A DNA stretch of 34,703 nucleotides from an uncultured Verrucomicrobia subdivision 3 bacterium (GCA_903944085.1 CAJAQO010000130.1:1-34703), one strand, 5' to 3'; numbered from the stretch's first letter, positions 1 to 9,075 are shown. The notes: a model not told the origin generated them from the letters alone. Numbers and translations are program-made.

Positions 1-134
1 GCCGCCTTTTCGCCTCCAATTGCAGGGAAATAACCAAACGCGTGTTTTTAAGGGTTTTTGACGGGTGCCAGGTCGTTTTGCGGGCCTGACTTGACGCTTG
101 CGGGACGGTGATTGCAAGGATCGTCGTCCCAACT

Positions 135-386
135 TTAATCTTTGCCGCGATCAGAACGATTTTCATCGGCATCCAATCAAAGTTCATCGCGATGAATTCA
201 ATAATCATCGTCGCGAACTAAAGGTTTGCCCGGATGAAATCAAAGTTCGTCACGATGAACTTTGATTTTGTCGTGACGGAAACGAAGTTCGTCAGGCCGC
301 CAATGATTTTCGGGCGCATGAAAACGACTTTCATTAAGCTGCCTGTTGAGTTCTGGATGTTAAAAGTCAAAATAATCATTGCCTTT
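135..386. repeat. Degenerate 21-bp tandem array, about 12 units
   Basis: Cutting the sequence every 21 bases from 135 gives twelve units with a shared pattern, best seen at 177-197, 240-260 and 282-302 (approximate consensus TCAAAGTTCGTCACGATGAAC minus its last base). Columns 7-9 read TTC or TTT in ten of twelve units. Read on the + strand this is a heptapeptide repeat with Phe fixed at position 3 (SKFVTMN, FDFVVTE, TKFVRPP and so on), broken by a TAA at 219-221; the - strand is also open. The array precedes the small gene at 495. It could be a decayed repeat protein, a DNA-level array with a period of two helical turns, or a regulatory region. No start site or function is supported. Confidence 0.65.
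237..268. repeat. Perfect 12-bp inverted repeat inside the 21-bp array
   Basis: The arms AAATCAAAGTTC (237-248) and GAACTTTGATTT (257-268) are exact reverse complements around an 8-base loop. They span the junction of two units of the 21-bp array, so the hairpin may simply arise from the repeat consensus being partly self-complementary (AAAGTTCRTC facing GATGAACTTT). No T-tract follows, so it is not a terminator. Confidence 0.7.
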
Positions 387-494
387 TGCCAAGCAGTTTG
401 CATAATAGCTGCGACACAGGCAGCAAGTGCGGCTTGAGCTTCATCGGGCTTCAATTGCGGGACCTCAAGATTAACCATCAACAACATAAATAGT

Positions 495-887
495 ATGGCA
501 AGAGCCAAGAGAAAATCAGTATCGGCGGAATTCGCCCAAAAACGTGCGGACGGTCTGGCTTCCATTGATCCCGACCTGGACTTGGGGACGGATGCCAATA
601 AAAATCCCATCACGCTGGCGGCTTATCAGGCGACGATCACCGCCGTCGCCGCCAAGAACGACAAATATAACACGCTGCTCGCCACGGCGGACGGGGTGGC
701 GGCGGAATTGAAAACCGACGAGAAGAATCTGGACACGTTTTCAACCACCATGCTTTCCAGCGTGGGCGTCAAATACGGCAAGGACAGCCCGGAATACGGC
801 AAGGCCGGCGGCACGCGCACCAGCGACCGCAAAAAAATCTCGCGCCAGCCCGCTGCCACCGCCGCCAAAGCGCCGGCCAAGGCGTAA
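495..887 (+). CDS. Small conserved hypothetical protein, Lys/Ala-rich
   Basis: A 130-residue soluble protein, probably mostly helical, with no signal peptide or membrane segment. The first 15 residues are basic (MARAKRKSVSAEFAQKR). The middle is rich in Ala, Thr, Asp and Lys. The best marker is near residues 90-113, a block with YGKDSPEYGKAGGTRTSDRKK. As far as I recall, similar YGKDS-EY-AGG-R-S(E/D)RK blocks occur in small uncharacterised proteins of several environmental phyla, so it is probably a real family, but I know no function. The tail is Ala/Lys-rich and low complexity. The start at 495 is the first ATG after the repeat array, and no clear Shine-Dalgarno is seen. Confidence 0.75.
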   Translation: MARAKRKSVSAEFAQKRADGLASIDPDLDLGTDANKNPITLAAYQATITAVAAKNDKYNTLLATADGVAAELKTDEKNLDTFSTTMLSSVGVKYGKDSPEYGKAGGTRTSDRKKISRQPAATAAKAPAKA

Positions 888-977
888 TTAATCCGCAGTT
901 CCCAGCCCGCCAAGCCGGAGCCAGCAATGATTCCGGCTGTTTTTGCGCCGGCGGGCGGTTCGGCGGTTTCCTGATGT

Positions 978-1057
978 GGAGTGCGCGGACAGGTCCGCGC
1001 TTTGGAACTGGGAGACATGTCTCCCGGTGGGAAAGCGGCGACGTGTCGCCGCACTCC
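978..1057. repeat. 80-nt three-hairpin (cloverleaf-like) intergenic element
   Basis: An outer 5-bp stem GGAGT (978-982) / ACTCC (1053-1057) encloses three perfect inverted repeats: 983-990 with 993-1000, the 16-base palindrome 1010-1025, and 1035-1042 with 1045-1052. The first hairpin abuts the left outer arm and the third abuts the right outer arm; both linkers (1001-1009 and 1026-1034) are 9 bases. The three loops or centres carry ACAGGT, ACATGT and ACGTGT, so the hairpins look like variants of one module. It lies in the 306-base gap between the small gene and shc. It does not match a tRNA (no T-loop or anticodon arm). It may be a REP/BIME-like dispersed element or a structured RNA. Apart from it I see nothing in 888-1193. 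Confidence 0.7.
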
Positions 1058-1193
1058 CCATTCGGACGCTGCCGGCAGTTCCCGCCAATGGCAAAAGATT
1101 TGCCGCAAGACTTTATTGCCGCCGCGCGCAGCGCTTTTGCCCCCTCATCGCCGCGACTAAATTCTTTACAGAATTTTCGCAAATCCGCAGAGT

Positions 1194-3200
1194 ATGCGCG
1201 TGTTGACTGAAAGTGATTCACGGGTTAAGCCGGCGGCATTGTCCGCCCGCCCCGTGCCAGATGAATTTCCCGCCCGCGTGCAGGCCGCCCTCCAGCGGTC
1301 GCAGGATTTTCTTTTGTCCGAGCAAAAGCCGGAGGGCTTCTGGGTCGGCGAATTGATGGTGGATTCCACGCTCGTTTCGGACACGGTGGCCTATCACCAC
1401 TGGAACGGCAAAATTGACGCCGACTGGCAGCGCAAGGCGGTCAACCACATCTTCTCGATGCAGTTGCCGGACGGCGGCTGGAATATTTATCACGGCGGGC
1501 CGTCGGAGGTGAATGCCACCATCAAGGCGTATCTGGCGCTGAAGCTGGCCGGCGTGTCCGTGAAAGACCCGCGCATGTTGAAGGCGCGCGAGGTGGCGCT
1601 GCATTTCGGCGGCGTGCCGCGCATGAACACGTTCTCCAAGCTTTATCTGGCGCTCATCGGGCTGTATCCGTGGGAATATGTGCCGACGATTCCGTGCGAG
1701 GTGCTGCTCATCGGCAAATGGTTTCATGTGAACTTCTGGGACATGAGCAACTGGTCGCGCGGCATGATCGTGCCGCTGGCCATCATCAACCATTTCAAGC
1801 CGACGCGCCCGGTGAAGGTGAATTTGGACGAACTTTTTCCCAACGGCATCCACGAACGCGACCTCGCGCTCGCGCCCGATCCCGAAAAAATTTCGCTCCG
1901 CAATTTTTTCCTGTGGCTGGATCGCCTGCACAAGCTCGCCGAGTGGTTTGCGGAACACAGCATCCATCCTTTCCGCAAAACCGCGCTCAAACGCTGCGAG
2001 CAATGGATGCTCGAACGCTTCGAGGGCAGCGACGGGTTGGCCGCCATATTTCCGGCGATGCTGAATTCGCTCATCGCGCTGAAGGCGCTGGGCTATGCGG
2101 ACGATCATCCGCAAGTGGTCCGCGCCGCGCACGAGCTGAAAAAACTCGAACACGAAACCAGCGACAGCGTGCGCATCGAACCGTGTTTCTCGCCGGTGTG
2201 GGACACGGCCATCGTTGCGATTTGCCTGCGCGAATCGGGCGTGCCCGAAGATCATCCGGCCATGAAGAAGTGCGCCGAGTGGCTGATGGAAAAGGAAATT
2301 CGCTTCGCCGGCGACTGGGTTCACAAGAACACCGCCAAGGTCGAGCCGAGCGGCTGGGTGTTTGAATACGCGAACAAGTGGAATCCCGACGTGGACGACA
2401 CCGCGATGGTGCTGCTCGCGCTCCGCAAAATCGCCACGGACAATCCCGCCCGGCGCGACGAATGTTTTCAGCGCGGCCTGAAATGGATGATGACGTTCCA
2501 GTGCAAAGACGGCGGCTGGGCGGCGTTCGACAAGGATTGCACGAAGAACATTTTGGAGAAAGTTCCGTTTGCCGATCACAACGCCATGCTTGATCCCGAA
2601 TGTGCGGACATCACCGCGCGCATTCTCGAACTGCTCGGCTACGAAAAGTGGGACCAGGCCAACCCGCAGATCCACGACGCGATTGATTACGTCCGCCGCC
2701 AGCAAGAAACCGACGGCTCGTGGTATGGCCGCTGGGGCGTGAATTACATTTACGGCACCTGGCAGGTGCTGCGCGGCATGAGGGCGTTGAATCTCGACAT
2801 GAACGAAGACTGGCTCCAGCGCGGCAAGGCCTGGCTCGAAAGCGCCCAACTCGACGACGGCGGCTGGGGCGAACGCTGCAACACTTACGACGATCCCGTT
2901 TTCAAAGGGCAAGGTCCGAGCACCGCGTCGCAAACCGCGTGGGCCGTGATGGGTCTTTGTGCGTTCGACGATCCCGAAAATCCCATCCTCAAGCGCGGCA
3001 TCGAATATCTCGTGCAGACGCAGAACGCCGATGGTTCGTGGACGGAAGCCGAAACCACCGGCACCGGTTTTCCGAGAGTGTTTTATCTGAAATACGACAT
3101 GTATCGGAACGCGTGGCCGCTGCTGGCGCTCGCCACTTACAAACAAATTGCCGACCGCGCGGCCGCCAAGCCAAACGGCCCGGCCCTTTCCAAAACTTAA
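1194..3200 (+). CDS. shc: Squalene-hopene cyclase
   Basis: Cyclises squalene to hopene/hopanol, the committed step of hopanoid membrane lipids; the enzyme is a monotopic membrane protein. At 668 residues it is within the usual 630-720 range. The catalytic DXDD motif is D399-V-D-D402 in NPDVDDTAMV, the acid that protonates the terminal alkene. QW-type repeats are visible: QLPDGGWN near 90, QCKDGGWAAFD, QQETDGSWYGRWGVNYIYGTW, QLDDGGWGERC and QNADGSW. The C-terminal Tyr-rich block (FYLKYDMYRNAWPLLAL) is typical. The start at 1194 is the first in-frame ATG; no strong ribosome site is seen. There is no hpn gene cluster beside it, so squalene must be made from genes elsewhere. Confidence 0.97.
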   Translation: MRVLTESDSRVKPAALSARPVPDEFPARVQAALQRSQDFLLSEQKPEGFWVGELMVDSTLVSDTVAYHHWNGKIDADWQRKAVNHIFSMQLPDGGWNIYHGGPSEVNATIKAYLALKLAGVSVKDPRMLKAREVALHFGGVPRMNTFSKLYLALIGLYPWEYVPTIPCEVLLIGKWFHVNFWDMSNWSRGMIVPLAIINHFKPTRPVKVNLDELFPNGIHERDLALAPDPEKISLRNFFLWLDRLHKLAEWFAEHSIHPFRKTALKRCEQWMLERFEGSDGLAAIFPAMLNSLIALKALGYADDHPQVVRAAHELKKLEHETSDSVRIEPCFSPVWDTAIVAICLRESGVPEDHPAMKKCAEWLMEKEIRFAGDWVHKNTAKVEPSGWVFEYANKWNPDVDDTAMVLLALRKIATDNPARRDECFQRGLKWMMTFQCKDGGWAAFDKDCTKNILEKVPFADHNAMLDPECADITARILELLGYEKWDQANPQIHDAIDYVRRQQETDGSWYGRWGVNYIYGTWQVLRGMRALNLDMNEDWLQRGKAWLESAQLDDGGWGERCNTYDDPVFKGQGPSTASQTAWAVMGLCAFDDPENPILKRGIEYLVQTQNADGSWTEAETTGTGFPRVFYLKYDMYRNAWPLLALATYKQIADRAAAKPNGPALSKT

Positions 3201-3846
3201 GGCGCAGCGCGGCCGAAGCGGAACGGACTGGCATTCAAAACTTCAGTGCGCCGCGAGCAGCCCGCGGGCACCCGCCGCCAGCAACGCCATGAGCGCGACG
3301 GAGACGGTAATCCCACAGCAGTCCCGCCGCGCCAACTGGCTTTCGTTGGCCACATGCAGATTGGTGATCATCCGGCAGAGCCGGCTGCGATGTTTTTGAG
3401 TCTGGGGTGTCATACCAAACTGCCAAGCACCAGCCGTGCCAAGGAATTTGCAGCCGCCGGCATGGTTGACCGGGCCGGAAATTCTCCGGACGACAAATCC
3501 CGGCGGGCTTGAAAAATAAAGGATTCAACCGCTTGAGTCCGTTCTGGCCCGGCGGCACCGGCGGCGGCGGCACCTGTCCCGGTCAATTGGCGGCGCGCCA
3601 AAAATGAGGCAAAGACTGCCGGTGCCAATGGCAGAAGTCCAAGGTGATTTCAGTTGCGAATGTGTCGGGTTGGAATACGTTTTGCCAGTTTCCACCGTGA
3701 ACCATTCATCCGCGAACCGAGATACGAAAAAGATTCCAGCCGCGCAGTTGCGCTTGAAGCAGCCGAAATTGCCAGGCGGGCGTGGCTTGCGACTTTACCG
3801 CCCGATGAATTTCAAACCGAGCGCAAGGCTCTGAAATAAACCCAAG
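3201..3846. other. 646-base gap without a supported gene
   Basis: Between shc and the GH27 gene. Several short open frames exist on both strands, but none has a recognisable protein, a ribosome site or consistent codon use. I see no tRNA, clear terminator or repeat array; there is only GC-rich simple sequence near 3553-3580 (GGCGGC runs). A promoter for the GH27 gene should lie here but I cannot point to one. Confidence 0.5.
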
Positions 3847-6822
3847 ATGAAACCACCATTCACCGCGTCCAATGCGCCCAAGCCGTTCGGGGTTGATGAA
3901 GCAAAGGCGGCGTCCCATCGTCCAGGCTTGGTCGTTCAATTTGCCAGATGTTTTGGACTCCTGCTGGGCTTCATGCTGGCAGTTCCGAATTCGAGCCTGG
4001 CTTTGACCAACGGGCTTGCCCTCACCCCGCCGATGGGCTGGAACAGTTGGAATCATTATGCTTGCAACATCAGCGATGCGACCATCCGCGGCATCGCCAA
4101 CGCCATGACCACGAATGGCATGAAAGCCGCGGGCTACCAATTTATCAACCTAGACGATTGCTGGCAGGTTTCCCGCGACTCGAACGGCGTGATTGTGCCC
4201 GATCCGACGCGGTTTCCCAACGGCATCAAGGCGTTGGCGGATTATGTGCATTCCAAAGGTCTCAAGCTGGGAGTGTATTCGGACCACGGTTCGGAAACCT
4301 GCCAGGGCCGGCCCGGTGGTTTGGGTTACGAATATCTCGACGCCAACACTTATGCGGCGTGGGGCGTGGATTATCTCAAATACGACAATTGCAATTTGCC
4401 GGCGGGTGACGTGTCGCAAACCGATTACGCCCGGATGGCCGACGCGCTGATGAAGAGCGGCAGGCCCATCACCTTCAGCCTGTGTCACTGGACGTTCGCC
4501 TCGTGGGAACCGGGTTCGGGCAACCTTTGGCGCACCACCGGGGACATCAACGACTCCTTTGCGAGCATGGTTTCCAATCTAAACGGAAATAGTCCGCCAG
4601 CCTATCTGGCGGGGCCGGGCCGTTGGAATGATCCCGACATGCTGGAGGTGGGCAACGGCGGCATGACCGCGACCGAAGATCAGGCGCACTTTGCTTTGTG
4701 GTGCCTCGTCAGCGCGCCGCTGATTGCGGGAAATGATCTGACCGCCATGTCCGCCCAAACTTTTTCCATCCTGACCAATGCGGAATTGATCGCGGTGGAT
4801 CAAGACCCGGCCGGCGAGCAAGGCATGGCGCTGGCCAACACCGGCACGAATCAAATCTGGGTCAAAGAGCTCGGCACCGACTTCACGACCAAAGCCGTCG
4901 GCCTGTTCAATCCGAACACCAACGCGACGACGATCACCGTCAACTGGACTAACATTGGGCTTCTCGCCGGCAGCGCCACGGTGAGAGATCTTTGGGCTGG
5001 AACCAATCTTGGCACGTTCAACAACAGCTTTACAACGAACGTGCCCGCGCATGGCGTCGTTGCGTTGAAGGTCGTCGGCTCGGCACCAGTGCTGCCCGGA
5101 ATGGGCACCAATTATCTTTCCGCGTTCCAGCCGGCTTACGGTTACGTTGGCTGGGGTTCGCAGACCAAAAACAAAAGCATCGGCGGCAATACCATTACGC
5201 TTAACGGCAAGACTTATGCTCAAGGTTTGGGAGTTCATGCCTTTTCGGGCGTTGAATATCGTCTGGGCGGCATCGCCTCCCGGTTTCAATCCGATATTGG
5301 CGTGGACGACGAATCGGGAACCAGTGGCTCCGTCGTGTTCCATGTTTTAGCCGATGGAACCGAGATTTTCACCAGCGGCGTCCTGACAGGCGGCGCGGCG
5401 CACCAAGTCATCAATCTCGACGTGACCGGCGTGAACCGGCTCACGCTGGGCGTGAGCGACGCGGACGATGGCATCAACTCCGACCACGCGGATTGGGCGG
5501 GTGCCTTGGTGGTGGTTTCCAACACCGCGCCTGCGCCGCCGCCGGTGCCAACCGGTTTGTCGGCGAGTCCGGGAATGCCGATTGCGCTTGCCTGGAACGC
5601 GACCCGCAGCGCGGTCAGCTATAACATCAAACGTGCTTTGGCCGCCGCCGGGCCTTACACAAATCTTGCGGCGACAGCACTGCAAATTTTCGCGGACAGC
5701 AATGTGTTGTCGGGAACGATTTATTACTACGAAGTGTCTGCGACAAATAATTTTGGCGAAAGTTCCAATTCGGCTGCCGTCGCGGCGAATGCCTGCGTGC
5801 CGCCAACAGTTCCTGCCGGAGTAACTGCAACCGCATCCGGTTTGCAAGTCAACATTAGCTGGATTCCAGTTCCCGGTGCGACCGGCTACAGCGTGGCCCG
5901 CGCGCTAAGTTCGACGCCTTACAGCCTTATCGCCACCGGTTTGACCGCCACGAATTTTGCCGACCGCAATGTGCTCAGCGGCACCAATTATAGTTACATC
6001 GCTTTTGCCAACAATGCCTGCTCGCAGAGCGGTCAGTCCGCTTATGCGAACGCCACGCCGGTTTTGCCGGTCGGATTTATTGCCATTCAGCCCGCCGGAA
6101 CCAATCTGCTGTTGACCTGGCCGCAAGGGACACTTTTGCAGGCGACCAATGTGACCGGACCGTGGGTGACCAACCCGGCGGGGTCGCCGAATACCGTGTT
6201 CGCCACGAATGCCCAAATGTTTTTCCGACTGCAAATAAAGGCAAATCCTATTTCGATCAACTTCGCCGGCGCTGGCTCATTGATGGGTGGTTCGGAGAGC
6301 GCCGGGGTGATTGCCGAGACCAACTGGAACAACGCGCAAACCGCCAGCGGCAGCGGCTTGTGGTTGACTGATGCCACCGGCAAACCCAGCGGCGCGACCG
6401 TCGTGTGGTCGGCCAATGGAACTTATAACACCACCGTTTCGGACACCGCCGGCAACAACCGGATGATGCGGAATTATCTGGATACCGGCAACACAACCAC
6501 TACTACCGTCACGGTGAGCGGGCTGATGGCCAATCCCAATGGCTGGAATGTCTATGTCTATTTTGACGGCAGCAACACCGAAACGCGCGAGGGCAAATAC
6601 ACCATCAGCGGAGCCGGCATCACCACGGCAAGTATTCTCGGCTTCGACACGGCCAACGTGGATTTCGGCGGCAGTTTCATTCAAGCCAGCAACTCGCCGG
6701 GCAACTATGTTTTGTTCTCCATCCCGAATGTTTCGGGATTCACATTGAGCGCCACGCCGATCAACGACAGCGATTCCTATCCGCGCGCGCCGGTGAACGG
6801 AATTCAAATCATCCCCAACTAA
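3847..6822 (+). CDS. Secreted GH27 alpha-galactosidase with NPCBM and FN3-like domains
   Basis: Hydrolyses terminal alpha-galactosides outside the cytoplasm. The 991-residue product has an N-terminal extension, a hydrophobic signal segment (about 32-52), and a GH27 catalytic domain from about 55 (LTPPMGWNSWN at 59-69). The nucleophile is D180 in YLKYDNC and the acid/base is D264 in WNDPDML. A beta-sandwich follows the barrel to about 410. An NPCBM carbohydrate-binding domain covers about 421-558 (GLGVHAFSGVEYRL, DDESGTSGSVVFHVLADG). Two fibronectin type III-like repeats cover about 563-745, and a C-terminal beta-rich domain of about 185 residues (ISINFAGAGS to NGIQIIPN) resembles C-terminal modules I recall from verrucomicrobial and planctomycete exoproteins. 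The 31-residue head before the signal is long; a later start is possible, but M43 would clip the hydrophobic core. Confidence 0.93.
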   Translation: MKPPFTASNAPKPFGVDEAKAASHRPGLVVQFARCFGLLLGFMLAVPNSSLALTNGLALTPPMGWNSWNHYACNISDATIRGIANAMTTNGMKAAGYQFINLDDCWQVSRDSNGVIVPDPTRFPNGIKALADYVHSKGLKLGVYSDHGSETCQGRPGGLGYEYLDANTYAAWGVDYLKYDNCNLPAGDVSQTDYARMADALMKSGRPITFSLCHWTFASWEPGSGNLWRTTGDINDSFASMVSNLNGNSPPAYLAGPGRWNDPDMLEVGNGGMTATEDQAHFALWCLVSAPLIAGNDLTAMSAQTFSILTNAELIAVDQDPAGEQGMALANTGTNQIWVKELGTDFTTKAVGLFNPNTNATTITVNWTNIGLLAGSATVRDLWAGTNLGTFNNSFTTNVPAHGVVALKVVGSAPVLPGMGTNYLSAFQPAYGYVGWGSQTKNKSIGGNTITLNGKTYAQGLGVHAFSGVEYRLGGIASRFQSDIGVDDESGTSGSVVFHVLADGTEIFTSGVLTGGAAHQVINLDVTGVNRLTLGVSDADDGINSDHADWAGALVVVSNTAPAPPPVPTGLSASPGMPIALAWNATRSAVSYNIKRALAAAGPYTNLAATALQIFADSNVLSGTIYYYEVSATNNFGESSNSAAVAANACVPPTVPAGVTATASGLQVNISWIPVPGATGYSVARALSSTPYSLIATGLTATNFADRNVLSGTNYSYIAFANNACSQSGQSAYANATPVLPVGFIAIQPAGTNLLLTWPQGTLLQATNVTGPWVTNPAGSPNTVFATNAQMFFRLQIKANPISINFAGAGSLMGGSESAGVIAETNWNNAQTASGSGLWLTDATGKPSGATVVWSANGTYNTTVSDTAGNNRMMRNYLDTGNTTTTTVTVSGLMANPNGWNVYVYFDGSNTETREGKYTISGAGITTASILGFDTANVDFGGSFIQASNSPGNYVLFSIPNVSGFTLSATPINDSDSYPRAPVNGIQIIPN

Positions 6823-7021
6823 TTCGTTTCGTGCCGAACGAAAACGGCGGCGGACGCGGGCATGAAAATTTGCCGGCAAATTGCCGTGCGACTTTTGCGA
6901 TGGACGATTGGCCACGAATTCGCTCAAGCAACCATCCATACGGCGGATTTAAAATCTGGCGCTGCGGCGGTCAGTCGCTAATCTGTCGGCGACGAATACG
7001 AACAACGATCCACTTTGCACT

Positions 7022-7420
7022 TTGAAAAATCAGCTGATTATTGCACTCGCTTTGGCCACTGTTCTGCTGGGCGGCTGTGCGACCACCAAGTTCACGGCAA
7101 ACCACGCGCCCGGAGTTTTTCAAGGCAAAGGTGGCACACCCTATCCGGTGGATGGCATTGACTTTTGGGAAACCGGTGATTCTGACCGGCAGTATAAAAT
7201 CATCGGCGTCATTGAAGCCGGGCGCAGCGGCGCTTTCCGTTCCGTTTTTTCCAATCGGGATTCTTCCATCGCCAAAGTCGCCCGCAAACAAGGTGGCGAT
7301 GCCGTCATTTTTGTGAACGGGGATGCGAAGCCTGCCATCAAAGCCACGTCATTCGACGACGATGTCCCCGAGCAGCCAAAGCAAAACATGAGATATTTGG
7401 TGATCAAGTATCTTGATTGA
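7022..7420 (+). CDS. Small lipoprotein of unknown function
   Basis: A 132-residue protein with a signal peptide ending in a lipobox LLGGC (Cys19), so it is probably lipid-anchored. The rest is soluble, with YKIIGVIEAG and DAVIFVNGD blocks that suggest a small alpha/beta domain of the kind seen in other short lipoproteins that handle unknown ligands. It starts with TTG at 7022-7024; the next in-frame candidate would lose the signal peptide, so TTG is favoured. It is separated from the GH27 gene by 199 bases and from the next lipoprotein gene by 150 bases, in the same orientation. No specific function is supported. Confidence 0.8.
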   Translation: MKNQLIIALALATVLLGGCATTKFTANHAPGVFQGKGGTPYPVDGIDFWETGDSDRQYKIIGVIEAGRSGAFRSVFSNRDSSIAKVARKQGGDAVIFVNGDAKPAIKATSFDDDVPEQPKQNMRYLVIKYLD

Positions 7421-7570
7421 GCTGATTGAGCATTGAACAAGTGCGGCCGCGACTCCAGGTAGTTGCGACGCCTCCAGGCGAATGCCAATAAATGTCCGGC
7501 CCCGGCAATCGAGTTCGCGCAAGCTGATTATTCCTTTGGCAAACGGCAGGAAACAGGTTAAGGAACCGAG

Positions 7571-8632
7571 ATGTTCCGGCGAAAATTGTTTTGGCTGCTG
7601 CTGCCCGGCCTGTTGTTTTTGAGCACGGCGGGCTGTGGCTCGTTCATGGCCCGGCGGATGGCGCAGGCGCCGAACACTTATCCAACCTGGTTCGCGCCCG
7701 AAGCGCCCGTGGAACTGGCCTACAGCCCGAGTTTTCTCACCAACTATCCCAAACAATTCGTAACGGTGGGACCGCCGACGGCGCGACTCTGTTATCGAGT
7801 TGTTGCACCGGCAGATTTTAATCTGACTGTTTCGGCGACCAACTGGTTGGAGCATGGTCGGAAACGCACCGAGTTTAATTTCCACGCCGACGTTCCCGGC
7901 CCGACAAATATCTGGACGCCCGCACCGCGCGGCACGGTTGTGTTGTTGCACGGCTACGGGCTGGCCCAGTTTTCGATGGCGCCTTGGGCATTGCGGCTGG
8001 CGCAAGCGGGCTGGCAGTGCGTGCTGGTGGATCTGCGCGGGCACGGCAAATCCACCGGGAAAGAAATTTATTACGGCATTCAAGAGGTGCATGACTTGAG
8101 CCAGTTGCTGGACCAATTGGCGCGGGACGGCCGCTTGGTGGAACCGGTGGCGGCGTTTGGCGAATCTTACGGCGCGGTGATGGCCTTGCGCTGGAAACCG
8201 GTCGAACCGCGGGTTGGCCGGGTGGTGGCCATCACGCCTTACGCGGGTTTGTCCAACACGGTTCTGAACCTCCGGCATGAATACGCCGGCTGGCTGCCGA
8301 AAAAACTTGTCCAAGCCGGCTTGAAAAAACTGCCGGCCATTTTGGGCACGACCGCCGCCGAACTCGACACCACCACGGCACTGAGCCGCAGTCCGGTGAC
8401 CGCACTTTTTGTGGCCGGAACCGAGGACAAGCTCACACCGGCGGCGGATGTGGAGCGGTTGCGCGCGCTGGCGGCCGCCGGCAGCGAACTAATTGTGGTG
8501 CCGGGCGCCACGCACGAAACGGTGACGTATTACTTCACCGATTTGGTCCCGCCAATTCTGACTTGGCTGGCGCAAAAAGGTGGGCCGGAGAATTCCGTTG
8601 CGACGCAGCCGGTCGCCAGGAAAAAAGAATGA
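7571..8632 (+). CDS. Alpha/beta-hydrolase lipoprotein (S33-like)
   Basis: A 353-residue lipid-anchored serine hydrolase. The signal peptide ends in a lipobox-like STAGC (Cys22). The hydrolase fold begins near 121 with VVLLHGYG (oxyanion HG), followed by VLVDLRGHGKSTG. The nucleophile elbow GESYG places Ser199; the acid is Asp286 in AGTEDKLTP and the base is His315 in PGATHE, so the triad is complete. The arrangement matches the serine-aminopeptidase S33 / monoglyceride-lipase-like group; the substrate is unknown. The ATG at 7571 follows ACCGAG, a weak ribosome site. The product ends in a Lys/Arg-rich tail after residue 345. Confidence 0.88.
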   Translation: MFRRKLFWLLLPGLLFLSTAGCGSFMARRMAQAPNTYPTWFAPEAPVELAYSPSFLTNYPKQFVTVGPPTARLCYRVVAPADFNLTVSATNWLEHGRKRTEFNFHADVPGPTNIWTPAPRGTVVLLHGYGLAQFSMAPWALRLAQAGWQCVLVDLRGHGKSTGKEIYYGIQEVHDLSQLLDQLARDGRLVEPVAAFGESYGAVMALRWKPVEPRVGRVVAITPYAGLSNTVLNLRHEYAGWLPKKLVQAGLKKLPAILGTTAAELDTTTALSRSPVTALFVAGTEDKLTPAADVERLRALAAAGSELIVVPGATHETVTYYFTDLVPPILTWLAQKGGPENSVATQPVARKKE

Positions 8633-8763
8633 GAAAGTTTCTGGCCGGTGATTGGTTGATCGTTTGAGTTGCGCGACCACCACGATGCGGGATATTCAAA
8701 TTGGTGGTCAACCGCTGGCATTTTTTGGGGGCAACCACTGGACAGATCCTGTATCATTTACCC

Positions 8764-9075
8764 ATGCCAATTGCGGCACCAACTGAAGTCAGGCCTGACC
8801 TTGAGCAGGATGCACAAACCGATTCCAGCGCCGACCTGGAGTCGGGCTATTTGGTGGTTTGCTGGGATGACCCGGTGAACCTTATGCAATATGTGACTCA
8901 TGTTTTCCAGACGGTCTTCGGCTGGGAACGAAAGAAGGCCGAGAAGCACATGCTCGAAGTTCACGAACAAGGCCGGAGCGTGCTGAAACGCGAAAGTCTG
9001 GAGAAGGCGGAATTTTACGTGCATCAGCTCCAGAAATATACGCTCCAGGCCACGATGGAGCGCGACAGCAAATGA
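8764..9075 (+). CDS. clpS: ATP-dependent Clp protease adaptor ClpS
   Basis: Binds proteins with destabilising N-terminal residues (Leu, Phe, Tyr, Trp) and hands them to ClpAP/ClpCP. 103 residues, normal for the family. The core runs from about residue 29: YLVVCWDDPVNLMQYV, then helix FGWERKKAEKHMLEVHEQGRSV. The DPVN-M-YV form resembles actinobacterial ClpS more than the NDDYTPMEFV of Escherichia coli. The Met of the gate and the His that contacts the alpha-amino group (VHEQGR) are kept, but the Asn that normally precedes the Asp is Asp here (WDDP instead of WNDP). I chose ATG 8764 because the frame upstream to 8701 encodes a non-conserved head. The stop overlaps the next ATG (ATGA). Confidence 0.93.
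   Translation: MPIAAPTEVRPDLEQDAQTDSSADLESGYLVVCWDDPVNLMQYVTHVFQTVFGWERKKAEKHMLEVHEQGRSVLKRESLEKAEFYVHQLQKYTLQATMERDSK

Noticed and set aside
135-386. CRISPR array
   Set aside because: Units are contiguous and degenerate, without unique spacers, and there are no cas genes.
234-437. 67-codon open frame on + through the 21-bp array
   Set aside because: Its sequence is the array itself and it is preceded in frame by a stop within the array; kept as repeat, not as gene.
978-1057. tRNA-like gene
   Set aside because: Three hairpins in a closing stem resemble a cloverleaf, but T-loop, anticodon loop and acceptor features are missing.
1218-3146. 642-codon open frame on - opposite shc
   Set aside because: It is the shadow of a GC-rich conserved gene; shc on + has all family motifs.
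8675-8709. Terminator after the hydrolase gene (GACCACCA / TGGTGGTC)
   Set aside because: The 8-bp stem is real, but the T-run starts about 10 bases later with a 19-base loop, so it does not fit an intrinsic terminator.
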